Numbered from the stretch's first letter, positions 43,072 to 53,495 are shown. The stretch: 64,000 nucleotides of DNA from Bradyrhizobiaceae bacterium Ga0074131 (GCA_001464035.1 LNEC01000011.1:186001-250000), one strand, 5' to 3'. Notes: generated from the letters alone by a model not told the origin. Program-made: numbers and translations.

Positions 43072-43227
43072 TTAGCGGGCTGCGACGACAATAGCCTCGG
43101 GAGCAGCGATCGGCGAGCCGTTATAGGCGAAAGTACCTATGCCTGGCATGGTGTTCTCGGACGACCCGGCCATCGGGAGGCCGGTGAGCAAGAAGGCAGC
43201 GGCAATAATGAAGCTGAGGGACCGCAT
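43072..43227 (-). CDS. 51-residue exported peptide
   Basis: From ATG 43227 the frame reads MRSLSFIIAAAFLLTGLPMA, a clear signal peptide, followed by a mature part of about 30 residues (GSSENTMPGIGTFAYNGSPI and APEAIVVAAR) ending in TAA at 43074-43072. GGAG stands eight bases before the ATG. It is probably first in a unit with the exported protein at 42597-43031. Function unknown. Confidence 0.65.
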   Translation of the reverse strand: MRSLSFIIAAAFLLTGLPMAGSSENTMPGIGTFAYNGSPIAAPEAIVVAAR

Positions 43228-43890
43228 TTGACTGTCTCCGGTTTAGCCCGGCGGCGCTGCCTGCCGTTTTCGTTGGCAGCTTGATAACGCCCCGTCGTTT
43301 CCGGATGTTTGCGCCAAAAGCGAGAAACGGTTTCGTCGCCTGGAGATTTGTTTCGTCGCCGGTCCAGGGACGAAACAATTGTCCGAAAAACTTGAATTGA
43401 TGCAGTCGAATGCGGTTGGCAAAACCTGCCGGGTCGACCCCCCGCGCGGTTTCTTAATCTTTCTCTGGTGGAGAGGGCCCTCGGCGGTGCTGCAGCGGTG
43501 AACCGAAGTCCAGCACCCGACTCACTCGAACGACGTGCAACCTTTTACCGGGGCTGCGCGTTGTGGACCAAAATTGGGCAAGGGATGGGTGCCGTGGGCA
43601 ACAACGATGTTGGCGAGCAAATCCCGGCGCGCAGACCCGGCCTGCCCGTGATCGGGCGCATGGCGCGGATCGACGGAGCTCCGGAACTGCAGACCGAGGC
43701 TCCTAATACCGCCAGGACAAGGCGCCCGGGTAATTGCGGCGCGATGTCGCAGCAATGTGGCAACATCGGCAATTACTCAACGCCGCAGAAATTGGTCCGG
43801 CTCGTGGGCTGCCGTGATACCAAGGCCGGCTCCGGGCCGTGGGTGCGCCCTGGCATCGTCAAATCGTAGCGGCGGGAAATCAGCTCCCGC
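43228..43890. other. gap with clustered GTTTC/GAAAC half-sites
   Basis: No convincing gene. GAAAC at 43324, GTTTC at 43330, GTTTC at 43350 and GAAAC at 43372 are spaced about two helical turns apart. The right pair forms a perfect inverted repeat, TTGTTTCGTC (43348-43357)/GACGAAACAA (43369-43378). They lie 100-150 bp upstream of the 51-residue peptide gene. An open frame at 43468-43869 (+) is possible but lacks support. Confidence 0.4.
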
Positions 43891-44442
43891 CTACTGAATA
43901 AACTCGCCGCATTTCTGAACCGCGGCGTCGGTGGCACCCCACGGCATGATCGGCACCGAGGAGGTCGAATTCTTCGGCGACCCTTCGATCAGCCTGTCCG
44001 AATACACCATATAAACCAGCACGTTCCGCTTGGCATCGCAGCCGCGGACGATCTGCATTTTCTTGAAGAACAGCGAGCGCCGCTGCCGGAACATATCCTC
44101 GCCCTGGTCTGATTTGGCCTTGAAGCGGATTGGACCGATCTGGCGGCAGGCCAATGAAATGTCAGAGACTTCCTCGGCAAGCCCAAGCCAGCCCTTGTAG
44201 CCGCCCTTTTCCGGAACCGTAAAATGGCAGGAAACACCCTCGACCTCGGGGTCGTCGACGCCATAGGTCGCCAGCTTGTCGTTCGGGCTGAGCCATTTGA
44301 ACACAGTCGAGCGGCGGAAGATCAGGTCCGGCTCGTCGGCGGCGACTGCCGGCGCAGCTGGCCACAGCGACGCGCATATCAGCGCCAACACGGCCCAAAG
44401 CCCCCACCTGACGTCATATTGGCTGAAGGCTTGGGGGGTCAT
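43891..44442 (-). CDS. CreA family exported protein
   Basis: A 183-residue protein with a signal peptide (WGLWAVLALICASLWPAAPA). The mature domain has VFKWLSPNDKLATYGVDDPE, GVSCHFTVPEKGGYKGWLGL, EEVSDISLACRQIGP and RSLFFKKMQIVRGCDAKRN, all typical of CreA, with four cysteines in likely disulfides. CreA is periplasmic and of unknown function. ATG 44442 has a GGAGAA site. Confidence 0.9.
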   Translation of the reverse strand: MTPQAFSQYDVRWGLWAVLALICASLWPAAPAVAADEPDLIFRRSTVFKWLSPNDKLATYGVDDPEVEGVSCHFTVPEKGGYKGWLGLAEEVSDISLACRQIGPIRFKAKSDQGEDMFRQRRSLFFKKMQIVRGCDAKRNVLVYMVYSDRLIEGSPKNSTSSVPIMPWGATDAAVQKCGEFIQ

Positions 44443-44655
44443 TTGAACTTCTCCGTAGGCGAGGGTTTCCATCCATGTAGGTGCGCTGATGCTCCGCAGG
44501 AAGGTTTGGTGGTGGTTGAACGCTGCCGCTGTTAACTGAATGTGAGGCTTTTTTGCTACGCTTGGGGCGAAAATCGCAGTTTTCAAAGGGCTTACGCTGG
44601 TGAACAAGTTGTGCCTCTGCGACAACCAAACCTTCAAGGCTGGGATTTGAGGATA

Positions 44656-46266
44656 GTGCGCGTGGACGGGCATCGGATTTCTATTGCGGCGAGTGCGACC
44701 AAACCGGTTTGGCAAATTGCGGTCTTGATGGCGGCCGGAGCGATCAGCTTTGCCTCTCCTGCCGAAGCCTCCCGATATTACTGGTCGGACTACCAGCCCG
44801 GATTTTTTCAAAGCCGGCCTGCTATGTCACAGGAGCCGCGGCAGCGGGTTCGCCCTCGGCAGGTGAAGAAGGCCGCGGCGCCGAAAGACACGGCCAAACC
44901 ACAGGGGCCGTTGATCATCGCGATCTCGATCGACAGCCAGACCCTGAAAGTCTACGACGCCAACGGACTTTTTGCGGAAACACCGATCTCCACCGGCATG
45001 AAGGGCCATCCGACCCCGATGGGGGTCTTCAGCGTCATTCAAAAGCGCAGGTTTCATCATTCCAACATCTATAGCGGCGCGCCGATGCCGTTCATGCAGC
45101 GGATGACCTGGTCCGGCATCGCGATGCATGCCGGCGCGCTGCCGGGCTATCCCGCTTCACACGGCTGTATCCGCATGCCCATGGCCTTCGCCGCGCGGGT
45201 CTGGAACTGGACCAAGACGGGCGCGCGGGTTGTCGTCACGCCCGGTGAGATCACCCCGGTCAGGTTTTCGCACCCACTGCTCGCCGAACAGAAGGTCGCG
45301 CCGCTGCCGACCGCCGCCTACGAACCGAATCCGAATGCGCCGCCAGCGGTGAAAGGCGACAAGGCCGCGAACGTCGGGGTGTCCCCCAATCGCGCGGCGC
45401 CAGCGTCGAGCCTCGAACTCCGACCGACCGTCGGGCACAATGTCGGCAAGCCCCCGGGCGAATCCTCGCCTTCCAGGTCAGTGCGCAACCAGGCCCGCAC
45501 CGCGGATGCCAGCACCGCCATCACGACGGCCAATGCCTCGGTCATGTCCGATGCTTCATCGGCGGCGCGCAGCGTGGTCAGCGCGCTACCCGAAGCGACC
45601 ACCACCACGGCGCGCTCCATCGCGCCGATCGCCTCCGCCAAGGCGGATGATGCACCGGAAATCGCGGTAAGCGAAGGCGCAAGGCTCGACGAGAGCGTTA
45701 CCGCGGCCACCGAAGCCGGCCAGCCCGTTCCCGATGCGCAGAAAGACCAGACCCGCCTACCGAACGTCGAGAAGGCGGTGGTCGTAGAACCCGAGCCGCC
45801 GAAGCCTGCCGGCCGAATCGCGGTGATGGTCAGCCGCAAGGACGGCAAGCTCTACGTACGGGAGAACTTTAAGCCGCTGTTCGACACGCCCGTGACGATC
45901 GCACCGAGTGATCGCCTGCTGGGCACACATGTGTTCACGGTGCAGGTCGACAAGGACGACGCCAATGTGCTGCGCTGGTCGGTGGTCTCGCTGCCGGTCT
46001 TGGGACGCAACATGCAGAAGGAGGACGACGACGAGCGTTCGGTGCGACGCCGCAAGATCGCAGGCGTTGTGCCGGCCGACATCAAGCCGATACCGGGGCC
46101 GAACAGCCCCGCTGAGGCACTGGACCGCATCACGATCCCGCCGGATGCAATGGCGCGGATCGCCGAGGCGCTGGGCACCGGCGGCTCGATCGTGGTGTCG
46201 GACCATGGCATTGATCAGGGCGGCGAAACCGGCGAAGGCACCGATTTCATCGTTCCGCTGCGCTAA
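44656..46266 (+). CDS. L,D-transpeptidase with C-terminal degenerate repeat domain
   Basis: About 536 residues. After a hydrophobic signal/anchor (WQIAVLMAAGAISFASPAEA), a YkuD domain starts near 86 (PLIIAISIDSQTLKVYDANG). Its catalytic motif is MHAGALPGYPASHGCIRMP, with Cys near 171. It would cross-link peptidoglycan in the periplasm. A 200-residue Ala/Ser/Thr-rich linker leads to a C-terminal region from about 387 (RIAVMVSRKDGKLYVRENFK...LGTHVFTV) that repeats the N-terminal strands of the YkuD fold but lacks the His-Cys motif. Several GTG/TTG starts are possible; GTG 44656 has GAGG just upstream. Confidence 0.85.
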   Translation: MRVDGHRISIAASATKPVWQIAVLMAAGAISFASPAEASRYYWSDYQPGFFQSRPAMSQEPRQRVRPRQVKKAAAPKDTAKPQGPLIIAISIDSQTLKVYDANGLFAETPISTGMKGHPTPMGVFSVIQKRRFHHSNIYSGAPMPFMQRMTWSGIAMHAGALPGYPASHGCIRMPMAFAARVWNWTKTGARVVVTPGEITPVRFSHPLLAEQKVAPLPTAAYEPNPNAPPAVKGDKAANVGVSPNRAAPASSLELRPTVGHNVGKPPGESSPSRSVRNQARTADASTAITTANASVMSDASSAARSVVSALPEATTTTARSIAPIASAKADDAPEIAVSEGARLDESVTAATEAGQPVPDAQKDQTRLPNVEKAVVVEPEPPKPAGRIAVMVSRKDGKLYVRENFKPLFDTPVTIAPSDRLLGTHVFTVQVDKDDANVLRWSVVSLPVLGRNMQKEDDDERSVRRRKIAGVVPADIKPIPGPNSPAEALDRITIPPDAMARIAEALGTGGSIVVSDHGIDQGGETGEGTDFIVPLR

Positions 46267-46504
46267 GTTATCCTGGGTGGTCCGGCCGTGCGCTGGTCTA
46301 CTGGCGCAACGTCTGCCACGCGCTCGTCTGCGCGTCGCCGCAGCGGTGCCGGTGCTGTAGATCGCCGCCGGCCCGGCCGACCCCGTCGAGTACGCCACTA
46401 AGCGCAGCGGAACGATGCGCGATCCCGTCATAACGGCTTGTTGAAAGCTGGTGCGCGCCGGCTGCGCTATCTTCGGCCCCAGGTTGGGCCTGACAGAGGT
46501 GACC

Positions 46505-47077
46505 ATGATCGACCGCAGGATGATTCTCACGGCGGCGCTCGCCGCGATCGCGGGCCCGGCGTCGGCCGGAAGCGCTCTGGCGCAAGCTGCGGTCAGCCGG
46601 ATGACAGCCTATGCTTTTTCGTTTCCCGCGCTCGCGGGCGGCGATATCCGGCTCGCCGATTATGCCGGCCGTCCGCTTCTGATCGTCAATACGGCGTCGT
46701 TGTGCGGCTACACGCCGCAATATTCCGGGTTGCAGGAGTTGTGGACGGAGTTTCACGGCCGGGGTCTGATGATATTGGGCATTCCCTCGAACGATTTCGG
46801 GGGACAGGAGCCCGGCGGCGCAACCGAAATCGCCAACACCGCGCAGCAACATGGAGCCGCTTTTCCGATCGCGGCAAAGGCCACCGTGAAGGGCCAGAAT
46901 GCGCATCCATTCTACAGATGGGCCGCCGACGCCCGTCCGAAGGATGTTCCACGCTGGAATTTCCATAAATACCTGATCGGCCGCGACGGCCATATCGTGG
47001 ATGTGTTTCCCGCGTCCGTCGAGCCATCCGACACGCGCGTCAAAACCGCCATCGCGCGGGCGCTCGCGGACTCCTGA
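46505..47077 (+). CDS. glutathione peroxidase family protein with export signal
   Basis: A 190-residue peroxidase. NTASLCGYTPQYSGLQELW holds the peroxidatic Cys; GIPSNDFGGQEPGG the Gln, and VPRWNFHKYLIGRDG the Trp/Asn of the catalytic set. These reduce hydroperoxides with thiols. The N-terminus (DRRMILTAALAAIAGPASAG) looks like a twin-arginine signal, so this copy should act in the periplasm. GAGGTG precedes the ATG. Confidence 0.88.
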   Translation: MIDRRMILTAALAAIAGPASAGSALAQAAVSRMTAYAFSFPALAGGDIRLADYAGRPLLIVNTASLCGYTPQYSGLQELWTEFHGRGLMILGIPSNDFGGQEPGGATEIANTAQQHGAAFPIAAKATVKGQNAHPFYRWAADARPKDVPRWNFHKYLIGRDGHIVDVFPASVEPSDTRVKTAIARALADS

Positions 47078-47233
47078 CGTCCCCGAATTAACCGATCCAC
47101 CGACAAATCGGAGAATTTGCACAAAAGCCGTTGCCGTGGCGGCGCAGGCCCAATTAGGCTATCATGACCAAGGCAGGAAATGGCCCGGGCGATCGCAAGC
47201 CGCGGAGCACGGGATCAATTTTGAGGGTATCAG

Positions 47234-48169
47234 ATGCGGATTGCGGCAGGTTTGATCTTTGCAGGCGTGGTCTCCCTGTCTGCAACGGGCGCAGCGTGGT
47301 CGCAAGCCGCGGGCGCCAAGAATGTGCCTGCCCCGCCAATTCCCGCCACCGCCCCTGCTCCCGCACCGGCTCCGGCGAAAGCCGCCTGCGCCAATCCCGA
47401 CGCGCTCGGCGTCGGCCGCGTGGTCGAAATCGACACCACCGGCGGTCCCGGTTTCGGATTCGAGCATTTCAAGCAACTCGATTTCCTGCGTGACAAGGAA
47501 GTGGTGCTGACGTTCGACGACGGCCCTTGGCCGGTAAATACACCCTCGGTGCTGAAGACGCTGGCCGAGGAATGCACCAAGGCGATTTTCTTCCCGATCG
47601 GCAAGCACGCGTCCTATTATCCTGAAATCCTGAAGCAGGTGGCCGCCGGCGGACACACGGTCGGCTCCCACACCTGGTCGCACGCCAACCTGAACAACAA
47701 GAAACTGACCGAGCCGCAGCGCAAGGAAGAGGTCGAGAAAGGCTTCAGTGCGGTGAAATGGGCGCTCGGGAGCGCGCCTGCGCCGTTCTTCCGCTTCCCG
47801 GCCCTGCAGCATCCGCCCGAGATGGTCACCTACCTTGGCGAGCGCAATATCGGGATTTTCTCCACCGATCTCGATTCCTTCGACTTCAAGGCGAGCAAGG
47901 CGCAGACCATCATCGACAGCGTGATGAAGAAGGTGGACAAGCTGGGCAAGGGCATCATCCTGATGCACGACTTCCAGAAGCATACCGCGGAAGCGCTGCC
48001 CGAGCTGCTGCGCAAGTTGAAAGCCGGCGGTTACAAGGTCGTGCATATGAGGGCCAAGGCACCGGTGGTGACCATCGCGGAGTTCGACGAGAGCGTCATC
48101 AAGGACATGAAGCTTCCGACGGTGAGCTCCCGCCCGCTCAACAGCGTGGTGCAGACGGTTTCGGAATAA
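47234..48169 (+). CDS. exported polysaccharide deacetylase (NodB-like)
   Basis: A 311-residue protein with a signal (AAGLIFAGVVSLSATGAAWS) and a Pro/Ala linker. The NodB domain has VVLTFDDGPWPVNTP (catalytic Asp and metal Asp), GGHTVGSHTWSHANL (metal His pair), FFRFPALQHPP, and GIILMHDF (C-terminal His). It removes N- or O-acyl groups from envelope polysaccharide. It stands between the peroxidase gene and a DHFR-like gene on the same strand. Confidence 0.9.
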   Translation: MRIAAGLIFAGVVSLSATGAAWSQAAGAKNVPAPPIPATAPAPAPAPAKAACANPDALGVGRVVEIDTTGGPGFGFEHFKQLDFLRDKEVVLTFDDGPWPVNTPSVLKTLAEECTKAIFFPIGKHASYYPEILKQVAAGGHTVGSHTWSHANLNNKKLTEPQRKEEVEKGFSAVKWALGSAPAPFFRFPALQHPPEMVTYLGERNIGIFSTDLDSFDFKASKAQTIIDSVMKKVDKLGKGIILMHDFQKHTAEALPELLRKLKAGGYKVVHMRAKAPVVTIAEFDESVIKDMKLPTVSSRPLNSVVQTVSE

Positions 48170-48193
48170 CGCAAGCTGGACGCGAAAACGCGG

Positions 48194-48763
48194 ATGTCGG
48201 CGCTGCGCATTGATGGCTACGTCATTGTCTCCGCGGACGGCATGCTGGCGGACGCTGGCCAAGTGATGCCGGCGGAGCTGAAACTCGACGGCGACAAGCG
48301 ATTCTTCACTGCCGCCCTCGACCAGGTCGACCTGGTCGTGCATGGCCGCAACTCCCAGGAGGATCAGCCGAACTCGCCCAAGCGAAAGCGGATCATCCTG
48401 ACCCGCTCGATCGGCGCCGTCGCGCCCGATCCTTCCAATCCCTTGGCCATCTTGTGGAATCCCGCCGGCGCCTCGTTCGAGGCCGCCTGCGCGCGCGCCG
48501 GCGTGCGCTCAGGCACGATAGCGGTGATCGGCGGACCGGACGTGTTTCAGATGTTCATGGACCGCTACGACACATTCTGGCTGTCGCTGGCGCCGCGGGT
48601 AAGGCTGCCGGGCGGCCAGCCGTGTTTCCCCGGCGTGCCCGCGCGCTCGCCTGGAGAGATTCTGGCTGCACATGGCCTGACCGCCGGCGAGGCCCAAATC
48701 CTCGAGCCCGGCGACGGCGTCAGCGTCACGCCTTGGCGGCGGGTCGGTCAGACATCGCCATAG
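48194..48763 (+). CDS. dihydrofolate reductase-like protein (RibD C-terminal type)
   Basis: A 189-residue protein with the DHFR/RibD reductase layout: GYVIVSADGMLAD at the start, VDLVVHGRNS, RIILTRSIG, and GTIAVIGGPDVFQMFMDRYD. It would be an NAD(P)H-dependent reductase, more likely of the riboflavin-type subfamily than folate. It follows the deacetylase by 24 bp and overlaps the DoxX gene on the other strand by 16 bp. Confidence 0.8.
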   Translation: MSALRIDGYVIVSADGMLADAGQVMPAELKLDGDKRFFTAALDQVDLVVHGRNSQEDQPNSPKRKRIILTRSIGAVAPDPSNPLAILWNPAGASFEAACARAGVRSGTIAVIGGPDVFQMFMDRYDTFWLSLAPRVRLPGGQPCFPGVPARSPGEILAAHGLTAGEAQILEPGDGVSVTPWRRVGQTSP

Positions 48764-49206
48764 GCCGGTTCCGGCGTCTGCGACTTGCGGCCGTAGCCGG
48801 CGATTATGAAAAGCGCGCCGATGATCGACAGGTTTTTCAGCGCCTCGACCAGCATCTTGCCATCCGACGGCGACGGCTGATTCCAGAAATCATGAAAATA
48901 GAAAGTCGCCGCGGCGACGAAGACGATCAGCAGAATGGCAAAGAACCGCGCCCCGAAATTGAGCGCGATCATCAACCCGGCGATCACCTCGAAGGCTCCG
49001 ACGGCGATGGCGAGCATCTGCGGCGTCGTCATCCCGGTGACACCTTCGAGTTGTGTCGAATAGGGCGTGATCAACGCGGGGAACGTCACCACAACCTTGG
49101 CAGCGATGGATTCCGATATGGCCTGAATGCCGAAAAGCTTGGCTGCCCCCGAGTAGATGAAGAGCACGGCGAACAGGATTCGCCCGAAAGTAACGAACGC
49201 TGGCAT
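48748..49206 (-). CDS. DoxX family membrane protein
   Basis: A 152-residue protein with four helices. FGRILFAVLFIYSGAAKLFG is the DoxX opening; AVGAFEVIAGLMIALNFGAR and TFYFHDFWNQ follow as in the family. Proposed roles include oxidoreductase-associated membrane subunits, without agreement. ATG 49206 begins at the first helix. Its last 16 bases are antisense to the DHFR-like gene. Confidence 0.87.
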   Translation of the reverse strand: MPAFVTFGRILFAVLFIYSGAAKLFGIQAISESIAAKVVVTFPALITPYSTQLEGVTGMTTPQMLAIAVGAFEVIAGLMIALNFGARFFAILLIVFVAAATFYFHDFWNQPSPSDGKMLVEALKNLSIIGALFIIAGYGRKSQTPEPAYGDV

Positions 49207-49341
49207 GGTTGGCCTCGTTGAATGCTGCAAATGCCGTAGTCGCGACGGCGGTGCGATTATGGTCGTTCCGCCCCGGCTTTTCAAACAGTCAAATCAATCC
49301 GCGAAAGCAGGCCGGCCACAGGCGTGCCCTGCTTTCGCCAC

Positions 49342-51651
49342 TTATCCAAACAGGCTCGGTTGCTGGCGGCCGGCGCGCTCCTGGGCTTCGACCGCGGCGA
49401 CCGCGGTCATGTTGAGAATGCCGCGCGCGGTCACCGACGGGGTGAGAATGTGCGCCGGACGCGAAGGACCGATCAGGATCGGTCCGACCGGAAGCGCGTC
49501 GGCCAGCACCTTGATCATCTGATAGGCGACGTTGGCGGTATCGAGATTCGGCATGATCAGGATATTGGCCACGCCTTCCAGCTTCGAATGCGGCAGGATC
49601 AGGTTTCGCGCCTTTTGAGAAAGCGCGGTGTCGCCCTGCATCTCGCCGTCGGCCTCGATTTCGGGGTGGTTCTGCTTCAAAAGTGCGGTGGCGCGGCGCA
49701 TCTTGCGCGAGGAGTCGGTGTCATAGCTGCCGAAATCGGAATGCGAGACGAAGGCGACCTTCGGCTTGATGTTGAAGCGCTGGACGTGGATCGCCGCCAG
49801 CGCCGCCATCTCCGCAAGCTCTTCGGCCGTGGGGTTCGGCCTCACCTGGGTATCGGCGATGAAATAAGCGCCCTTGCTCGTGATCATCAGCGCCAGTGCC
49901 GCGAAGTCGCTGACGCCCGGCATGAAACCGACGATCTCGCGGACGTGGCGCAGATGGCTCATGTAGCGGCCTTCGACTCCGCAGATCATGGCGTCCGCCT
50001 CGCCGCGCATCACCGCGAGTGCGGCGATGACCGTGGCGTTGGTACGCACCACCGTGCGCGCGGCATCGGGCGTCACGCCGTGCCGCCCGGCGACATCGAT
50101 ATAGGACTGTACGTAGGAGCGGTAACGCGGATCGTCCTCGGGGTTGACGAGGTCGAAATCCTGACCGGCCTTGATGGACAGGCCGAACCGCTTGATCCGC
50201 GCCTCGACCACCGACGGGCGTCCGACCAGGATCGGCCGCGCCAGCTTCTCCTCCAGCACGACCTGGGTCGCGTGCAGCACGCGCTCGTCTTCGCCTTCGG
50301 CATAGATCACGCGGACCGGCTGGGTTTTGGCCTTGGCAAACATCGGCTTCATGACGAGGCCGGAACGGAACGCGAAGCGCTCGAGCTGCGCGGTGTAGTC
50401 GTCGAAATTCGCGATCGGCCGCGAGGCGACGCCAGACGCCATCGCCGCCTTCGCCACCGCCGGCGCAATGCGCAGGATCAGCCGCGGATCGAACGGGCTG
50501 GGGATCAGCGAGCCCGGGCCGAAGCCCTGAGCCTCGCCGCTGTCGAAGCCGGGCGCCACCGCATCCGACGGCGGATCGCGCGCCAGTTGCGCAATCGCCT
50601 CGACCGCGGCCTGTTTCATTTCCTCGTTGATCGCGGTGGCGCCGCAATCGAGCGCGCCGCGAAAGATGAAGGGAAAGCACAACACGTTGTTGACCTGGTT
50701 GGGAAAGTCGGAGCGCCCGGTGCAGATCATTGCGTCGGGGCGGGCTTTGCGGGCTTCGTCCGGCATGATTTCCGGAGTCGGATTGGCGAGCGCCATCACC
50801 AGAGGCTTGTCCGCCATCTGCCTGATCATGTCGGATGTCAGCACGTTCGGCGCCGACAGGCCGAGGAAAATATCCGCGCCGCCAATGATTTCCGCCATGA
50901 CGCGCTTGCCGGTCTTCTGCGCATAGACCGACTTCCAGCGGTCCATCAGCGTATTGCGGCCCTCGTGCACCACGCCGTCGATGTCGCAAACCCATATGTT
51001 CTTGCGTTGCGCGCCCATCTCGACCAGGAGATTGAGACAGGCGATCGCCGCCGCTCCCGCGCCCGACGTGACGATCTTGACATCCTTCAGCTTCTTGCCG
51101 TTGAGCAGCAGCGCATTGGTGATCGCGGCGGCGACGATGATGGCGGTGCCATGCTGGTCGTCGTGAAACACCGGGATCTTCATGCGCGCCTTGAGCTGCG
51201 CCTCGATCTCGAAGCATTCCGGCCCCTTGATGTCCTCGAGATTGATGCCGCCGAAGGTCGGCTCCAGCGCGGCTACCGTCTCGACCACGCGCTCGATGGT
51301 GTCGGCGGCGATTTCGATGTCGAACACGTCGATGCCGGCGAATTTCTTGAACAGAACCGCCTTGCCTTCCATCACTGGTTTCGATGCGAGCGGACCGATA
51401 TTGCCGAGGCCGAGCACCGCGGTGCCGTTGGAGACGACGGCGACCAGGTTGGCGCGGATCGTCAGGGACGCTGCTTCGGCCGGATCGGCGGCGATGGCCA
51501 TGCAGGCCGCCGCCACGCCCGGCGAATAGGCCAGCGCGAGGTCCCGCTGGTTGGCCAGCGGCTTGATGGCCTGAATCTCGAGCTTGCCCGGCCGCGGCAG
51601 CCGGTGATACGCCAGCGCCGCGGTTTGCAGGTCTTCAGAATGGGACGACAT
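49342..51651 (-). CDS. maeB: malic enzyme with C-terminal phosphotransacetylase-like domain
   Basis: A 769-residue fused enzyme that decarboxylates malate to pyruvate. Residues about 1-430 are the malic domain: [40 protein letters not shown], and the cofactor loop [17 protein letters not shown]. Residues about 440-769 resemble phosphotransacetylase ([20 protein letters not shown]...), a domain that is regulatory rather than catalytic in known rhizobial malic enzymes. Whether it prefers NAD or NADP (dme or tme of rhizobia) cannot be decided here. It starts about 50 bp downstream of aspS's stop on the same strand order. Confidence 0.94.
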   Translation of the reverse strand: MSSHSEDLQTAALAYHRLPRPGKLEIQAIKPLANQRDLALAYSPGVAAACMAIAADPAEAASLTIRANLVAVVSNGTAVLGLGNIGPLASKPVMEGKAVLFKKFAGIDVFDIEIAADTIERVVETVAALEPTFGGINLEDIKGPECFEIEAQLKARMKIPVFHDDQHGTAIIVAAAITNALLLNGKKLKDVKIVTSGAGAAAIACLNLLVEMGAQRKNIWVCDIDGVVHEGRNTLMDRWKSVYAQKTGKRVMAEIIGGADIFLGLSAPNVLTSDMIRQMADKPLVMALANPTPEIMPDEARKARPDAMICTGRSDFPNQVNNVLCFPFIFRGALDCGATAINEEMKQAAVEAIAQLARDPPSDAVAPGFDSGEAQGFGPGSLIPSPFDPRLILRIAPAVAKAAMASGVASRPIANFDDYTAQLERFAFRSGLVMKPMFAKAKTQPVRVIYAEGEDERVLHATQVVLEEKLARPILVGRPSVVEARIKRFGLSIKAGQDFDLVNPEDDPRYRSYVQSYIDVAGRHGVTPDAARTVVRTNATVIAALAVMRGEADAMICGVEGRYMSHLRHVREIVGFMPGVSDFAALALMITSKGAYFIADTQVRPNPTAEELAEMAALAAIHVQRFNIKPKVAFVSHSDFGSYDTDSSRKMRRATALLKQNHPEIEADGEMQGDTALSQKARNLILPHSKLEGVANILIMPNLDTANVAYQMIKVLADALPVGPILIGPSRPAHILTPSVTARGILNMTAVAAVEAQERAGRQQPSLFG

Positions 51652-51704
51652 CGTTTCCCCCGGCGGCTTGCTTGGCCCCGAATTCAGACTTCGGTGACCA
51701 GACT

Positions 51705-53495
51705 TTAGCTCTGCGGCAGATTGAGCCGGATGTGAAGCTCGCGCAACTGCTTCGGCGCCACCTCCGACGGGGCTCCCATCATGAGATCTTCGGCGCGCTG
51801 GTTCATCGGGAACAGCACGACCTCGCGGAGATTCTCTTCACCGCATAGCAGCATGACGATACGGTCGATACCCGGCGCGATACCGCCGTGCGGCGGCGCG
51901 CCCAGCGAAAGCGCACGAAGCATGCCGCCGAACTTCGCTTCCAGCACCTCCTGCGGGTAGCCGGCAATCGCGAATGCCTTTTTCATGACGTCCGGACGAT
52001 GATTTCGGATGGCGCCGGAAGACAATTCGATTCCGTTGCAAACGATATCGTACTGGATCGCCTTGAGGTTGAGCAGCGCGTCCTTGTCATTCGGGTCGAG
52101 TGCGAGAAACGCGTCCGGCTCCATGTTCGGCATCGAGAACGGATTGTGCGAGAAGTCGATCTTCTTCTCTTCCTCGTTGTATTCGTACATCGGAAAGTCG
52201 ACGATCCAGGCGAGCTCGAACCGGTCCTTGTCGATCAGCTTCAATTCCTCCCCGAGCCTGGTGCGGGCGAGGCCGGCGAACTTCCAGAATTTATCCGGGT
52301 CTCCGGCGACGAAGAACCCGGCGTCGCCCTCCTTCAGGCCGAGCTGCGCGCGGAGGGCGGCGGTCCGTTCCGGACCGATGTTGTTGGCCAACGGACCGGC
52401 GCCCTCACCGCCCTCGCGCCACATGATGTAGCCGAGCCCGGGCTGGCCCTCGCCCTGCGCCCAGGAGTTCATCCGGTCGCAGAACGCGCGGCTGCCGCCG
52501 CCGGTGCCGGGAATGGCCCAGACCTGGTTCTTCCGGTCTTCCAGCATTCGCGCAAACACCTTGAAGCCGGAGCCGCGGAAATGCTCGGAGACGTCCTGCA
52601 TCAGGATGGGGTTGCGCAGATCGGGCTTGTCGGAGCCGTATTTCCGGATCGCCTCCGCAAAGGGAATGAGAGGAAACTTCTGCGTAACCGGCTTGCCCTC
52701 GCCGAATTCCTCGAACACGCCGCGCATGACCGGTTCGACCGCGCCGAACACATCGTCCTGCGTGACAAAGCTCATCTCGACGTCGAGCTGGTAGAACTCG
52801 CCGGGCGAACGGTCGGCGCGCGCGTCCTCATCGCGGAAGCACGGCGCGATCTGGAAGTAGCGGTCGAACCCCGCAATCATCGTCAGCTGCTTGAACTGCT
52901 GCGGCGCCTGCGGCAGCGCATAAAACTTGCCTGGGTGCAGCCGCGACGGCACCAGGAAATCCCGCGCGCCTTCCGGCGACGACGCCGTCAGGATGGGGGT
53001 CTGGAATTCGAAGAAGCCCTGCTCCTTCATCCGCCTGCGGATCGAATCGATAATTTGCCCGCGCTTGATGATATTCTGGTGCAGCTTCTCGCGGCGAAGG
53101 TCGAGGAAACGGTACTTAAGCCTTATGTCCTCAGGATATTCCTGCTCGCCGAACACCGGCAGAGGCAGTTCGGCGGCCGGACCCAGCACCTCGATCTCGC
53201 TGACGTAAAGCTCGACCATACCGGTCGGCAAATCCGGATTGTCGGTGCCGGCGGGCCGGCGGCGGACCTTGCCGTCGATCCGCACCACCCACTCGGCGCG
53301 CAGCTTTTCGGCATCCTTGAAGGCCGGCGAATCCGGGTCGGCCACGCATTGTGTCAGCCCGTAATGGTCGCGCAGGTCGATGAACAGCACGCCGCCATGG
53401 TCGCGGATACGATGGCACCAGCCCGACAGCCGAACCGTCTGGTCGATATCGCCCTCACGGAGCGCGCCGCATGTATGTGACCGGTAGCGATGCAT
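51705..53495 (-). CDS. aspS: aspartyl-tRNA synthetase
   Basis: A 596-residue class II synthetase that charges tRNA-Asp. The N-terminal OB fold is [20 protein letters not shown] and [19 protein letters not shown]. Class II motif 2 is [20 protein letters not shown] and motif 3 is [18 protein letters not shown]; the bacterial insertion domain lies between. It may also charge tRNA-Asn if the genome lacks AsnRS, as in many alphaproteobacteria. ATG 53495 gives the standard N-terminus. Confidence 0.97.
   Translation of the reverse strand: MHRYRSHTCGALREGDIDQTVRLSGWCHRIRDHGGVLFIDLRDHYGLTQCVADPDSPAFKDAEKLRAEWVVRIDGKVRRRPAGTDNPDLPTGMVELYVSEIEVLGPAAELPLPVFGEQEYPEDIRLKYRFLDLRREKLHQNIIKRGQIIDSIRRRMKEQGFFEFQTPILTASSPEGARDFLVPSRLHPGKFYALPQAPQQFKQLTMIAGFDRYFQIAPCFRDEDARADRSPGEFYQLDVEMSFVTQDDVFGAVEPVMRGVFEEFGEGKPVTQKFPLIPFAEAIRKYGSDKPDLRNPILMQDVSEHFRGSGFKVFARMLEDRKNQVWAIPGTGGGSRAFCDRMNSWAQGEGQPGLGYIMWREGGEGAGPLANNIGPERTAALRAQLGLKEGDAGFFVAGDPDKFWKFAGLARTRLGEELKLIDKDRFELAWIVDFPMYEYNEEEKKIDFSHNPFSMPNMEPDAFLALDPNDKDALLNLKAIQYDIVCNGIELSSGAIRNHRPDVMKKAFAIAGYPQEVLEAKFGGMLRALSLGAPPHGGIAPGIDRIVMLLCGEENLREVVLFPMNQRAEDLMMGAPSEVAPKQLRELHIRLNLPQS

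Noticed and set aside
43468..43869. 133-residue frame on the plus strand
   Set aside because: Has some cysteines and a plausible tail but no signal, family or clear start; left as part of the non-coding description.
49324..51708. 794-residue frame antisense to maeB
   Set aside because: His/Arg/Asp-rich mirror of the malic enzyme gene, a known artefact of high-GC codon use.
51888..53480. 530-residue frame antisense to aspS
   Set aside because: Same reason: a shadow of a certain housekeeping gene.
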